Below, piece after piece: positions 1 through 9,036 of a stretch of 47,530 nt of DNA. Origin of the DNA: JAWOGN01 sp046496815. Lineage in GTDB: Bacteria; Desulfobacterota; DSM-4660; Desulfatiglandales; Desulfatiglandaceae. The notes beneath the pieces were generated by a model. It worked only from the letters and a program-made list of their open reading frames with translations, was not told the origin of the DNA and did no database searches. A program made the position numbers and the translations under genes. Location: assembly GCA_046496815.1 (NCBI GenBank), contig JAWOGN010000067.1, forward strand, positions 1-47,530. The letters run 5' to 3'. Position 1 is the first letter of the stretch, and each line of letters opens with the position of its first letter.

Positions 1-430
1 AGGATTTGGATTTTTGATGGTCAATCCCTTGCTGAAAGCGAGCAACCCATCGTCTCATCATTCCTCGGAGCTTTGAGAGAGGGCGTTGACAGCTTTCATT
101 GGGCATTTGAATTCCACTCTGCTCTCAAATTGGCTGCCCCGCTTCAACACCGCATCCCGGCTTTAGCCCGCTGACCCTGTAAATCCCGGGGACCAGCCGT
201 CACTCTCATTTCCTTAGCCTTCTCCCTTAGAAGGGAAACAGCCCTTATGGCCCCCACCTTCACCTCCCGAATCCTCTCTGTCGGCCTATCCAGATGAAGG
301 CACAACATCATGGGGATGTTAGGTGAAGTTCCGAATTGAGACCCATCAATGAATTCTTCACTGTAGGAACATAAAAAGGAAGCTTTTATCCCATCGTTTC
401 CCCTGCTTGGACAGGTCAAGAATTCCACTT
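1..430. other. Leader region without a recognised gene
   Basis: About 430 bases upstream of the bam promoter. The only open frame of any length is a 94-codon minus-strand frame (144-428) with no motif I recognise, no clear ribosome binding site and no partner gene. I see no RNA gene. It may be decayed sequence, and I do not call a gene here. Confidence 0.5.
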
Positions 431-435
431 TTCTC

Positions 436-464
436 TTGACATATAGTTATGATATAGCTAAATT
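436..464 (+). promoter_or_regulatory. Sigma-70-like promoter for bamBCDE
   Basis: A perfect TTGACA (436-441) is followed after 17 bases by TAAATT (459-464, 4 of 6 matches to TATAAT). A 10-bp palindrome TGTGATCACA (464-473) overlaps the likely transcription start and is a candidate operator. The resulting leader to the bamB start codon at 602 would be about 130 nt and AT-rich. Confidence 0.5.
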
Positions 465-601
465 GTGATCACATTGTAACCAATTTTTGAGTTGATTTTG
501 GTCCTTTTTTAAATATTAAAGCTTGTTTTAAGTTGAGTGAAAGGAATTTATGAGGAATCAACAATTATCTCAAAGACTCAGCTAATCTTGAAAGGGAAAA
601 A

Positions 602-2611
602 ATGAGATACGCAGAGACAGGGTTTAATTTAGAAATTGATTTAACCCGGGGAAACATTGAGCGGGTAGAAACCGACCCAAAAGACACCGAGCTTTATCTG
701 GGGGGGTTGGGGACGAACGCCAAGATATTGTGGGATCGGGTCCCCCCCGAAATTGAACCGTTTTCTCCGGATAATCTCCTTATATTTGCTGCCGGTCTTT
801 TATGTGGCACACCCGCTGTCGGTTGTAATCGTACCATTGTTTCTACATTTTCTCCTCAAACTTTGTTCATGGCCTATTCAATGATGGGAGGATTTTGGGC
901 ACCGGAATTGAAATATGCCGGTTATGACAAAGTGATCATCCGCGGCAAATCCCCGGAGCTGGTTTATTTGTGGATAAACAATGACAAAGTAGAAATACGT
1001 GATGCCGCGCATTTGCAGGGGAAAGGGGCTATTGAAACTGCGGAACTCATTAAAGAGGAGTTGAAGGAGACGAAAGCCCAGGTGGCTGCTATCGGCCTGG
1101 CGGGTGAAAACAGGGTCTATATGGCTTCCATCGAGCAGGGCAGGTCCAGCGCCAGCCGACTCGGAATCGGCGCCGTTATGGGAGACAAAAAACTGAAGGC
1201 GATCGCTGTTCGTGGGACCAAAGACATCCATGTTGCGCGACCCGCCGAATATATGGAACTTTGTAACGAAGTGCTGGCGTATATAAAAGTCCGGGAAGAG
1301 GAACCGATTCCGGGGGTCATGCCCATTTTAGCCGGTCTTGGGTCACCGCAAGAAATGAAAGTCCATGATGAGAAGTGGCACACGGAGAATTTCATGTGGG
1401 GGAATTCCCGCACGCGCAGAAAAGGCTTTTGGAACGAGGAAATCGAAGAGAAGTGGAAGGACTCTCTGGAAAATGCGCGGACGCGACTGATCAGTTGCTA
1501 TAATTGTCCGATGAAATGCGGAGCAACCCTTTCCATGCCGGGACTTCCAACATACATGATGAAATGCTTCTCGAAACTTACCTATACCATGGCGGCCTAT
1601 TCAGACCTGGATTTTGGTTTTAGAATTGCTCAACGCGCTACGGAGTATGGCGTGGACGGATTCTCAACTCCGCAAGTGATGGCCTTCGCCGTTGAGCTTT
1701 ATGAAAACGGCATATTGACGGACGATGACATGCCGGGGATGCCGTCCGATAACGAGGGGAGATTTTACTGGTTACTTGACCGAATTGTTCGGCGGGAAGG
1801 GATCGGGGATGTTTTGGCCAATGGTACGTATTGGGCGGCCCAACAGATTGGTAAGGGCGCAGAAGCATATGCCCATAATAATATTAAAAAACATGAGCAG
1901 TTGCCGCTCAAGCTATCCATGCTGAATCCTGTTTATTTCCTTATGTATGCTACCGGCGAGAAGATAAACATTACCCAAATTGAAGGGCAGTTCCCCCAGG
2001 CGCCGTTTGCGACGATCGAGGAGAGAGAGGCGTTTGTTAAGGATTGGATTCAGGTTCCTGATGAAAAGTTTAAGCAATATCTTCTGGACTGGGAATTTCG
2101 GGGAGAAAACTCAAATCCATATTATCCGACTGTTCAGATGTCATGTGAAATTGTGGACTGGCAAGAGAAAATGCACTACATCGATGACGCGCTCGGGATG
2201 TGCGCCGGTTTGTCGTCCTTTCCCCTGAAGCCTCCGTATCACATACACAATTATCCGAAATTTATCTCCTCAGGGGCGGGCATCGATATGGATGAAGCCG
2301 CTCTAAAGCAAGCAATCAAGAGATATCGGACTTTGGTGAGAGCCAATAACATCAGAAGAGGCATGCGGAGAAAAGATGAGAAGCCTCCGGAGAACCACTG
2401 GAAGAAAAGATTTCCCGAGCTTGAAAAGGAGCTCTTGGATACGTATTACAAGTTCAAGGGGTGGAATAACGAGGGCATTCCTACCAAAGCGTCTTTACAT
2501 GAATTGGGTCTGGATTACGTATTCGAAGACTTCGAAAAAAGGGGGGTCTATGCAGACAATGCGGATGCCCCTTCCAAAGAGACCTCGGCGGAAAAAGAGA
2601 GGGAGCTGTAG
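602..2611 (+). CDS. bamB: Class II benzoyl-CoA reductase, tungsten active-site subunit BamB
   Basis: Protein of 669 aa in the aldehyde:ferredoxin oxidoreductase (AOR) family. BamB carries the tungsten-bis-pterin and one [4Fe-4S] cluster and reduces benzoyl-CoA to the 1,5-dienoyl-CoA without ATP. The Fe-S motif CYNCPMKC places cysteines at 299, 302 and 306. Glu251, His260 and Cys322 fall at exactly the numbers I recall as active-site/tungsten-ligand residues of Geobacter BamB, which argues for a true BamB rather than a generic AOR. The ATG at 602 has a GAAAGGGA Shine-Dalgarno just upstream. It is the first gene of an operon with only 2 bases before bamC. It could act on another aryl-CoA, since several anaerobes carry multiple BamB paralogues. 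Confidence 0.9.
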   Translation: MRYAETGFNLEIDLTRGNIERVETDPKDTELYLGGLGTNAKILWDRVPPEIEPFSPDNLLIFAAGLLCGTPAVGCNRTIVSTFSPQTLFMAYSMMGGFWAPELKYAGYDKVIIRGKSPELVYLWINNDKVEIRDAAHLQGKGAIETAELIKEELKETKAQVAAIGLAGENRVYMASIEQGRSSASRLGIGAVMGDKKLKAIAVRGTKDIHVARPAEYMELCNEVLAYIKVREEEPIPGVMPILAGLGSPQEMKVHDEKWHTENFMWGNSRTRRKGFWNEEIEEKWKDSLENARTRLISCYNCPMKCGATLSMPGLPTYMMKCFSKLTYTMAAYSDLDFGFRIAQRATEYGVDGFSTPQVMAFAVELYENGILTDDDMPGMPSDNEGRFYWLLDRIVRREGIGDVLANGTYWAAQQIGKGAEAYAHNNIKKHEQLPLKLSMLNPVYFLMYATGEKINITQIEGQFPQAPFATIEEREAFVKDWIQVPDEKFKQYLLDWEFRGENSNPYYPTVQMSCEIVDWQEKMHYIDDALGMCAGLSSFPLKPPYHIHNYPKFISSGAGIDMDEAALKQAIKRYRTLVRANNIRRGMRRKDEKPPENHWKKRFPELEKELLDTYYKFKGWNNEGIPTKASLHELGLDYVFEDFEKRGVYADNADAPSKETSAEKEREL

Positions 2612-2613
2612 CC

Positions 2614-3156
2614 GTGGGCGAGAAAAAAATGAAAATCGTCAAAACAATAAAAGTTGATGCCGACAAATGCAACGGTTGCCGTGCCTGTGAGGTTGTCTGC
2701 TCCGCCTTTCACGCCACGCCGAAATACAGCAGCAATAATCCGGCGAGGTCCCGCATTCGGGTGATTCGTGATCCGCTCAGAGACATCTATGTGCCTGTAT
2801 ATGCGGGCGAGTATACGCCATCCGAATGCATGGGCAGAGACAAATATGTGATTGACGGCAAGGAATATGAAGAATGTGCTTTCTGCAGGGCTTCCTGTCC
2901 ATCCCGGGACATTTTCAAAGAACCCGATTCCGGTCTCCCTCTGAAATGCGATATGTGTGAAAGCGATCCGGATTTAAAAGAGCCCCTGTGTGTTCAGTGG
3001 TGTTTAAATGACGCCCTGATTTATGAAGAACGGGAGGAGGAAGTCGAAGACGAGGAGCCGCAGGCGGAGATGGAGATCGGATTGGAAGCCTTGGCAGACA
3101 AATTTGGTTTGGACAAGATAATGCAAACCGTTGCCCGAATGGCAAAGAAGACCTAA
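2614..3156 (+). CDS. bamC: Class II benzoyl-CoA reductase, iron-sulfur subunit BamC
   Basis: A 180-aa ferredoxin-like protein and partner of BamB in the (BamBC)2 core. It carries electrons from the Hdr-like module to the tungsten subunit. Cysteine groups CNGCRACEVVC near residues 19-29, CAFCRASC in the middle and CDMCES...CVQWC toward the C-terminus fit about three [4Fe-4S] clusters. The tail is acidic (EEREEEVEDEEP). The GTG start at 2614 is preceded by GGGAG at a good distance; an in-frame ATG at 2629 is an alternative. It lies 2 bases after bamB and 35 before bamD, so it is cotranscribed. Confidence 0.87.
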   Translation: MGEKKMKIVKTIKVDADKCNGCRACEVVCSAFHATPKYSSNNPARSRIRVIRDPLRDIYVPVYAGEYTPSECMGRDKYVIDGKEYEECAFCRASCPSRDIFKEPDSGLPLKCDMCESDPDLKEPLCVQWCLNDALIYEEREEEVEDEEPQAEMEIGLEALADKFGLDKIMQTVARMAKKT

Positions 3157-3191
3157 AGCACGAAGGCCGAATAAGAGGATAGAGAAAGACA

Positions 3192-4343
3192 GTGGAGAAT
3201 GTCGCCGATTACAAGGAGATCATCGATGTCATCAAGGCGAGCGGTGGAGACGCTTTCAAAAGATGTTTTCAATGCGGATTATGCGATGTTGTTTGTCCGT
3301 GGAATCGAGTCCGGGACTTTAGTATGCGCAAAATCGTTCGACAGGCTACGTTCGGTTTGACGGAGATAGAAAGCGAAGATATATGGCTGTGTACGACTTG
3401 CGGAAGATGCCCTCAGCACTGTCCCCGGGACGTAAGACAGATAGAATCCGGTGTCGCCTTACGCAGGATTGCCACGGAATATGGGGTGTTCCCCAAAGCC
3501 GTCACCCCCATCCGCACGGTAAGGGGAAGCCTCGTTGGCGAAGGGAACCCCTTGAATGAAGAGCGAGCAAAGCGGGCGGAATGGGCGGAAGGTCTTTCCG
3601 TAAAACCGTTCAGCGAGGGGATGGACATTTTATATTTCCCCGGCTGCTACCTCTGTTACGACCCAAGGCTAAAAAAGGTGGCGAAAGCCACAGCCAACAT
3701 TCTCAACGCAGCGGAGGTGGATTTCGGGATACTGGGCTCCAAGGAGAATTGCTGTGGAGAAAGCATCCGCAAGACGGGCGATGAGGAGGTGTTCAAGCGC
3801 TTGGCCAGGGAAAACATCAAGACGTTTATCGACAACGGAGTGAAGAAAATCCTCGTCTCTTCCCCGCATTGCTACCATACCTTCAAAAACGAATATCCCG
3901 AATTTCAGGTGGATTTTGAGGTGGTTCATATCTCCCAATATCTGTTTGAGCTTATTCATGAGGGAAGGATTGAACTCTCCAAGGCGTATGGCAAAAAAGT
4001 GACGTATCATGATCCATGTTACCTGGGTCGACACAATGGCATTTATGACGAGCCCCGAGAGGCCCTAAAGAAGATACCCGGTTTAGATCTGAGAGAGATG
4101 CCGGATTCGCGCGTGGATAGCCTTTGTTGCGGAGGGGGCGGAGGCAGAATCTGGATGGAAACCTTGAAGGGTGAGAGATTCTCCGACCTCAGATTGGAAC
4201 AAGCCATCGGTGTCGGGGCGGACGTGCTGGTGACTTCCTGCCCTTATTGCATCGCCAATTTCGAGGATAGCCGGATAACCCTGGATGTTGCCGAAAAGAT
4301 AGAGGTCAAAGACATCACGGAAATTATCGGGGAAATGATCTAG
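3192..4343 (+). CDS. bamD: HdrD-like electron-transfer subunit BamD
   Basis: A 383-aa protein of the heterodisulfide reductase HdrD/GlpC type. Two N-terminal [4Fe-4S] motifs (CFQCGLCDVVCP and CTTCGRCPQHCP, about residues 28-80) are followed by two CCG domains. These contain FPGCYLCYD...NCCGES in the first and DPCYLGRHN...LCCGGGGG...SCPYC in the second, which in HdrB/D bind the non-cubane clusters. In the Bam complex it is expected to link the HdrA-like flavoprotein BamE to BamC. The start is GTG at 3192 with an AGAGGA-type Shine-Dalgarno. The stop is followed by bamE after about 32 bases. Confidence 0.85.
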   Translation: MENVADYKEIIDVIKASGGDAFKRCFQCGLCDVVCPWNRVRDFSMRKIVRQATFGLTEIESEDIWLCTTCGRCPQHCPRDVRQIESGVALRRIATEYGVFPKAVTPIRTVRGSLVGEGNPLNEERAKRAEWAEGLSVKPFSEGMDILYFPGCYLCYDPRLKKVAKATANILNAAEVDFGILGSKENCCGESIRKTGDEEVFKRLARENIKTFIDNGVKKILVSSPHCYHTFKNEYPEFQVDFEVVHISQYLFELIHEGRIELSKAYGKKVTYHDPCYLGRHNGIYDEPREALKKIPGLDLREMPDSRVDSLCCGGGGGRIWMETLKGERFSDLRLEQAIGVGADVLVTSCPYCIANFEDSRITLDVAEKIEVKDITEIIGEMI

Positions 4344-4375
4344 AAAGCCAGCATATCTGATAAAGGCGGTTGAAA

Positions 4376-7300
4376 GTGGAAAAAGAACCAATTGAGCAGC
4401 TCTGTGAAGGTTTCGCGGACGGTAATTTTGGAGACGTCATGGTTGTCGGGGGAGGGATCAGCGGTATTCAAGCCTCTCTTGATCTCGCCACTGCCGGTTT
4501 TAAGGTTTACCTGGTTGAACGGTCGCCTGCCATCGGCGGCCATATGGCTCAGCTTGACAAGACCTATCCCACCAATGACTGCTCCATGTGAATCCTCGCG
4601 CCCAAACTGGTCGAGGTCGGCCGGCATCCCAACATAGAGGTTCTGACGTTAACCGAAGTTGATAGGGTCGAGGGAAAAGCAGGAGACTTTACGGTTAAGC
4701 TGATTAAGAAACCCCGATACATTATAGAGGACAAGTGCACGGGGTGTACGACCTGCGTAGAATACTGCCCGGTCATGGTTCCTGATCCCTATAATCAAGA
4801 CTTATCGTCGAATAAAGCCGTCCATATCTACTTTTCTCAAGCAGTTCCGCTCATCACTTATATCGATGAAAACTGCCTGTACCTTAAAGAGAAAAAATGC
4901 CGCATTTGCCAGGGAGTCTGCGCAAATGACGCCATAGATCTGAACCAAACGCCGGAAAAGGTGGAAGTAAAAGTGGGGGCGATCGTTTTGTCTCCGGGCT
5001 ATGAGGTATTTGACCCTGAAATAAAGGGAGACTATGGCTACGGGAAGTTTGAAAACGTGGTAACCAGTCTTGACTTTGAACGGCTGTTGTGCGCCACCGG
5101 TCCATACGAAGGTGAGATACTGCGTGTTTCCGACAAGATGCATCCTCATAAAATAGCCTGGATCCAATGCGTCGGCTCCAGACGGGTTACCCCGGGGGAT
5201 AACAGCTATTGTTCTGCCGTATGCTGCACCTACACACAGAAACAGGTGATTTTGACAAAGGATCACGACCCGGAGGCGGCGTGTACGGTGTTTCATAACG
5301 ATATTCGTTCTTATGGCAAGGATTTCGAACCCTACTACCAAAGAACGGAAAACCTTTCCGGGATTCGATTTATAAGAAGCTACGTATCGGTCGTAAGAGA
5401 GATCCCGGAAAGCAAGAATGTGGTCTTAAGATATGCAAGTCCCGAGGGTGGCGTAAAAGAAGAAGAATTCGATATGGTGGTATTATCTGTCGGATTGAAT
5501 CCGCCCGCTGCTTATGAGGGTCTGGCGGATAAATTCGGAATTGAACTGGATTCACACGGATTCTGTAAAGCGATCCCTTTCAATCCCATGGAAACCACCA
5601 GACGCGGAATTTATGTAAGCGGGGCCTTTCAGGGTCCTATGGATATCCCCGAGTCGGTTTTCACCGCCAGCGGAGCCGGCTCCCAATGCGGTCAACTGCT
5701 TGACTACAGGCGAGAGAAGCTGACCCGAGAAAGGGTTTATCCGTCGGAAAGGGATGTTTCAGAAGAGGATCCACGGATCGGAGTCTTTGTGTGTCATTGC
5801 GGTGCGAATATCGGACGGGTGGTGGATGTCCCTTCCGTGGTTGATTATTCCTTAACCTTACCCCATGTTGTCCACGCGCAGGAGCAGCTATTTTCATGTG
5901 CCACGAATTCCGCCCAAGAAATAACCGACATGATAGAGGAAAAAGGGCTCAATCGCGTGGTTGTCGCTGCCTGCTCCCCCAGGACACTTGAGCCGTTGTT
6001 TCGCGACACCCTTCGGGAGGCGGGAATTAATCAATATTTCTTCGAAATGGCCAATATCAGGGAGCATAACTCCTGGGTCCACTCCAAAGAACCGGAAGAC
6101 GCCACCCAAAAGGCAAAAGACATCACCCGGATGTCGGTAGCACGCGCTTGCCATTTGGCGCCATTACAGGAAATCGACCTTCCGGTCAACAAGCGGGCGT
6201 TGGTGGTTGGTGGAGGTATCGCCGGCATGACTTGCGCACTCTCCATCGCCAACCAGGGACATGAGGTTTGCCTGCTGGAAAAGGAATCAGACTTGGGAGG
6301 CACGGCGGGTAGAATCTATTACACATTGGAGGGCCTGGATGTTCAAGCCTATTTGCGAGATCTGGTACGCCGGGTGTATCAGCACCCTTTCATCCATGTA
6401 TATACCGGAGCCGCCATCACGGAAGCCACCGGTTATGTGGGGAATTTCGTAACCAAGGTGCAGTCTGAACGAGGACTCACGGAGATAAAGCATGGCGCAA
6501 CCATCATCGCCATTGGTGCGCAAGAATATGAACCCACCGAATACCTTTACGGAGAAGATGATCGGGTGCTGACCCAGTTGGAATTGGGGGAGCGGATCGC
6601 CCAAGGAGAAGAGACGCTGATCCACTCCCAGACGCTGGTGATGATTCAATGCGTAGGCTGCAGACAGGCGGACAGAGACTACTGCGCGCGGGTATGTTGC
6701 AGCCATGCGATAAAGAACGCCTTGAAGCTGAAAGCGATAAACCCCGGGATGGATATCTACATTCTTTTTCGGGATATCAGAACCTACGGGCTCATGGAAG
6801 ATTATTACCGGGAAGCCTCAGAAAGGGATGTAAAGTTCATCCGCTATGAGCCGGAGGATAAACCTCGGGTGGAAGCGGTTGAGGAGGGAGGCCGGCCCGC
6901 TTTAAGGGTTACCGTGCCGGACCCCATTTTGGGTCGGAAGCTTGCCATTGATGCCGACTACCTCGCTTTGGCCGCCGCCGTTATTCCGCCCGCAACAAAC
7001 AGGGAAATATCTCAGTTATTCAAGGTCACCCTGGGCCCGGATGGGTTTTTTAAAGAAGCCCATGTGAAATTGAGACCTGTTGACTTTGCCACGGACGGCG
7101 TTTTCCTGTGTGGGACCGCTCACTATCCCAAGCATATCCCGGAAGCGATTAACCATGCTTATGGGGCGGCAGGTCGAGCGTTAACCCTGCTCTCACATGA
7201 TATCGTCACGGTGTCAGGCTCGGTTTGCGAAGTGGATGAGCGGAAGTGTATCGGATGTGGAGCCTGTATCTCAGCCTGTGCGTATGCGGCCATTGAGTTT

Positions 7301-7498
7301 CGTGAGACACGACAGGGTAGAAAGGCGGTCGTGAATCCTGTTCTCTGTAAAGGAGATGGCCTCTGTAATGCAAAGTGCCCGACAGGGGCGATTTACCTCA
7401 AGCACTTTACCGATGAAGAAATTTTGAGCCAAATTGATGCGGTGCTTCCAGAGGAAGCGATGTTCCCCCGAATGGATGCGGCGGTTGGAGATGTGTAG
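4376..7498 (+). CDS. bamE: Selenocysteine-containing HdrA-like flavoprotein BamE (in-frame TGA at 4589-4591)
   Basis: Protein of about 1040 aa read through one TGA as selenocysteine 72. The codon lies in TNDCSM-U-ILAPKLVE, where HdrA proteins have a conserved cysteine, and the frame stays open for 969 further codons. The architecture is a tandem HdrA. A first FAD domain (VVGGGISGIQAS) is followed by ferredoxin motifs CTGCTTCVEYC and CRICQGVC. A second FAD domain starts at ALVVGGGIAGMT (about residue 607), and two [4Fe-4S] motifs (CIGCGACISAC, CKGDGLCNAKC) end the protein. HdrA is the flavin electron-bifurcating subunit, so BamE is the likely bifurcation site that powers benzoyl-CoA reduction. 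GTG 4376 is chosen because AAAGGCGG lies at proper spacing; TTG 4370 is an alternative. A conventional caller would split it at the TGA. Confidence 0.88.
4607..4624 (+). promoter_or_regulatory. bSECIS-like hairpin of bamE
   Basis: Six-base-pair stem CUGGUC/GGCCGG with a six-base loop GAGGUC containing the GU typical of bacterial SECIS apical loops. It starts 16 nt after the UGA, within the window SelB-dependent elements occupy. It lies inside the coding frame, as bacterial SECIS elements do. Confidence 0.7.
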
Positions 7499-7730
7499 AA
7501 GAATAAGCATGCCCAACAATCCGGATCCTGATGGCTCGGCTTTGGCTTGCCTGGCGAGGGAGGAGGATGAGTTATAGGCACAGGGCGCAAGGGTCAAGGA
7601 AAAGCAAGTCGGCGTTGAAAGCCTCCCGCGCCCTGATCCCTATGTTTTGAGCCACATTGCAGGCATAGCTCAATATCTTTGGTAACGGCCTGAAAGCCTT
7701 CGTTTTTCAATGAGCAATAAAAGAGGTGAT

Positions 7731-7977
7731 GTAACCGTTCACGGGTTCAAAGGTTCAGGGGTTCAAGGTTCAATTCTCGTCCACGGAGTGCATTTGGGTT
7801 ACGTATTTATGAGAAAAGCGTCAGCTTTGTCAGGCCTAATATAAAATTTGGAACTGAATTGGCAATTACTTGGGAAAATGAGCATTTTTAACGACGATTT
7901 CGGGTCCTCAATCCCTTCTTTGTCCTTAACCCTGAATCCCGATTTCATCGGGAAACCCTGAACCTGTGAACGCTTAC
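7731..7977. mobile_element. 247-bp IS66-like MITE, copy 1 (between bamE and bamF)
   Basis: Non-coding element with imperfect 19-bp terminal inverted repeats: GTAACCGTTCACGGGTTCA at the left (7731-7749) against GTAAGCGTTCACAGGTTCA read inward from the right (7959-7977). It is flanked by an 8-bp direct repeat with one mismatch (GAGGTGAT 7723-7730, GAGGTGAG 7978-7985). A copy of identical length with 7 differences (about 97% identity) lies at 18331-18577. GTAA ends and 8-bp duplications are typical of the IS66 family, so it is probably mobilised by an IS66 transposase in trans. The 5' part carries several GGTTCA-type direct repeats. It has no transposase frame. Confidence 0.85.
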
Positions 7978-7984
7978 GAGGTGA
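7978..7984 (+). promoter_or_regulatory. bamF ribosome binding site formed by the MITE target duplication
   Basis: GAGGTGA lies 6 bases before the bamF ATG at 7991 and is the only Shine-Dalgarno candidate. It is the right-hand copy of the 8-bp target site duplicated by the MITE; the left copy is at 7723-7730. The element therefore landed in the ribosome binding site, and the duplication restored it. Confidence 0.7.
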
Positions 7985-7990
7985 GCATAC

Positions 7991-8842
7991 ATGAGCACGG
8001 GACTTCGATTTAAACCAAGAATATTGGGTTTCGTGTGCCATTGGTGAGCATACGGCGCCGCTGACATGGCTGGAGTTTCCAGACTGCAATATTCAAATGA
8101 AAGCAGGCTTATCCGGGTCATGTGTTCCGGTAGGGTCGACTTGGAATTTGTTCTCAGAGCCTTTTCAAACGGCATGGATGGCGTGTTCATCGGCGGCTGC
8201 CGTTTGAATGAATGTAATTATATCACCCATGGAAATTACCATGCCCTCAACATGGTGCTTCTCTGTAGAAAAATCATGGAACATATCGGGCTGAACCCGG
8301 AACGGTTAAGGATCGAATTTATGTCCTCCGGTGAAGGCATCCTTTTCACCGAGGTTATGAATGATTTTGGAAAGCGCGTGGGCAAGTTAGGGCCACTCGG
8401 CACAACCGAAGCAATCGATGCGAATCAATTAAAGTCCAAACTGGAAGCCGTTAGAAAGCTTGTTCCCTACATTAAAATAGTGAAACGGGAGAAGCTGGAG
8501 TCGCGCCTTCAAAACGAAGAAGACTATGACAGACTTTTCACCCGTGAAGAGATAGACAAGTTGTTTTGTGAAGTCGTCTCCTACTACATTGATCCGGATA
8601 AGTGTCAGGCCTGTATGATTTGCGGGAGAAGATGCCCCGTCGAGGCGATTTCGGGCGGCAAGAAAAAAATCCACGTCATTGACCAAGAAAAATGCATCAA
8701 ATGCGGAACCTGCCTTGAAGTCTGTCCTCCGCGCTTTGGTGCGGTGAAGGAGATTTCCGGCCGGCCCGTTCCGCCTCCTATTCCCGAAGCGGAAAGAATT
8801 CTGGCCAGACCGAGTAAAGCAAAGCCGGCCTCCCCATCCTAA
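7991..8842 (+). CDS. bamF: Selenocysteine-containing MvhD/ferredoxin protein BamF (in-frame TGA at 8045-8047)
   Basis: Protein of 283 aa with selenocysteine 19. The TGA lies in FVCHW-U-AYGAADMAGVSRL, where MvhD has CNWCSYGGAD, and all of the upstream residues fit the MvhD N-terminus. The MvhD domain continues with VMCSGRVD and GGCRLNECNY, and the C-terminal part carries two [4Fe-4S] motifs (CQACMICGRRC, CIKCGTCLEVC). MvhD-type subunits pass electrons between a hydrogenase or dehydrogenase module and HdrA, here BamE. BamF of aromatic degraders has been described as a selenoprotein. The start is ATG 7991; starting at the ATG at 8066 would lose the conserved N-terminus. It is separated from bamE by the MITE. 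Confidence 0.87.
8070..8082 (+). promoter_or_regulatory. bSECIS-like hairpin of bamF
   Basis: Stem CUGG/CCAG with loop AGUUU (a GU in the loop) starting 23 nt after the UGA at 8045-8047, within the spacing range of bacterial SECIS elements. A G-C pair (8068/8084) beyond a one-pair mismatch could extend it. The stem is shorter than that of bamE, so confidence is lower. Confidence 0.55.
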
Positions 8843-9036
8843 GTGCCTACCCGAACCGATCACAAGGAATTCAGGGTTGATTGCAAACCGCCTCCCAAAG
8901 ATGGGAATCCAATATCACAATAATCAAGTGGACACCCCAGACACCGTATCCATCCGCTCAAATTCGTTGGAGTCCCTACCGACTGGAGCAGACGGATGAG
9001 GACACGGCAAAGACGCGTCCAACAAGAGATGGGACA

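Noticed and set aside
144..428. 94-codon minus-strand frame before bam
   Set aside because: No recognisable motif, no clear ribosome binding site and no conserved neighbours; left as unassigned sequence.
464..473. CRP binding site at TGTGATCACA
   Set aside because: Half-sites lack the 6-base spacer of CRP sites, so it is kept only as a generic palindrome.
4370..4591. Short 73-codon frame ending at TGA, read as a truncated or pseudogene bamE
   Set aside because: The frame continues in register for 969 codons, the TGA replaces a conserved HdrA cysteine and a SECIS-like hairpin follows; selenocysteine explains it better.
7509..7577. Small 22-codon frame after bamE
   Set aside because: Too short, with no motif or conservation evidence.
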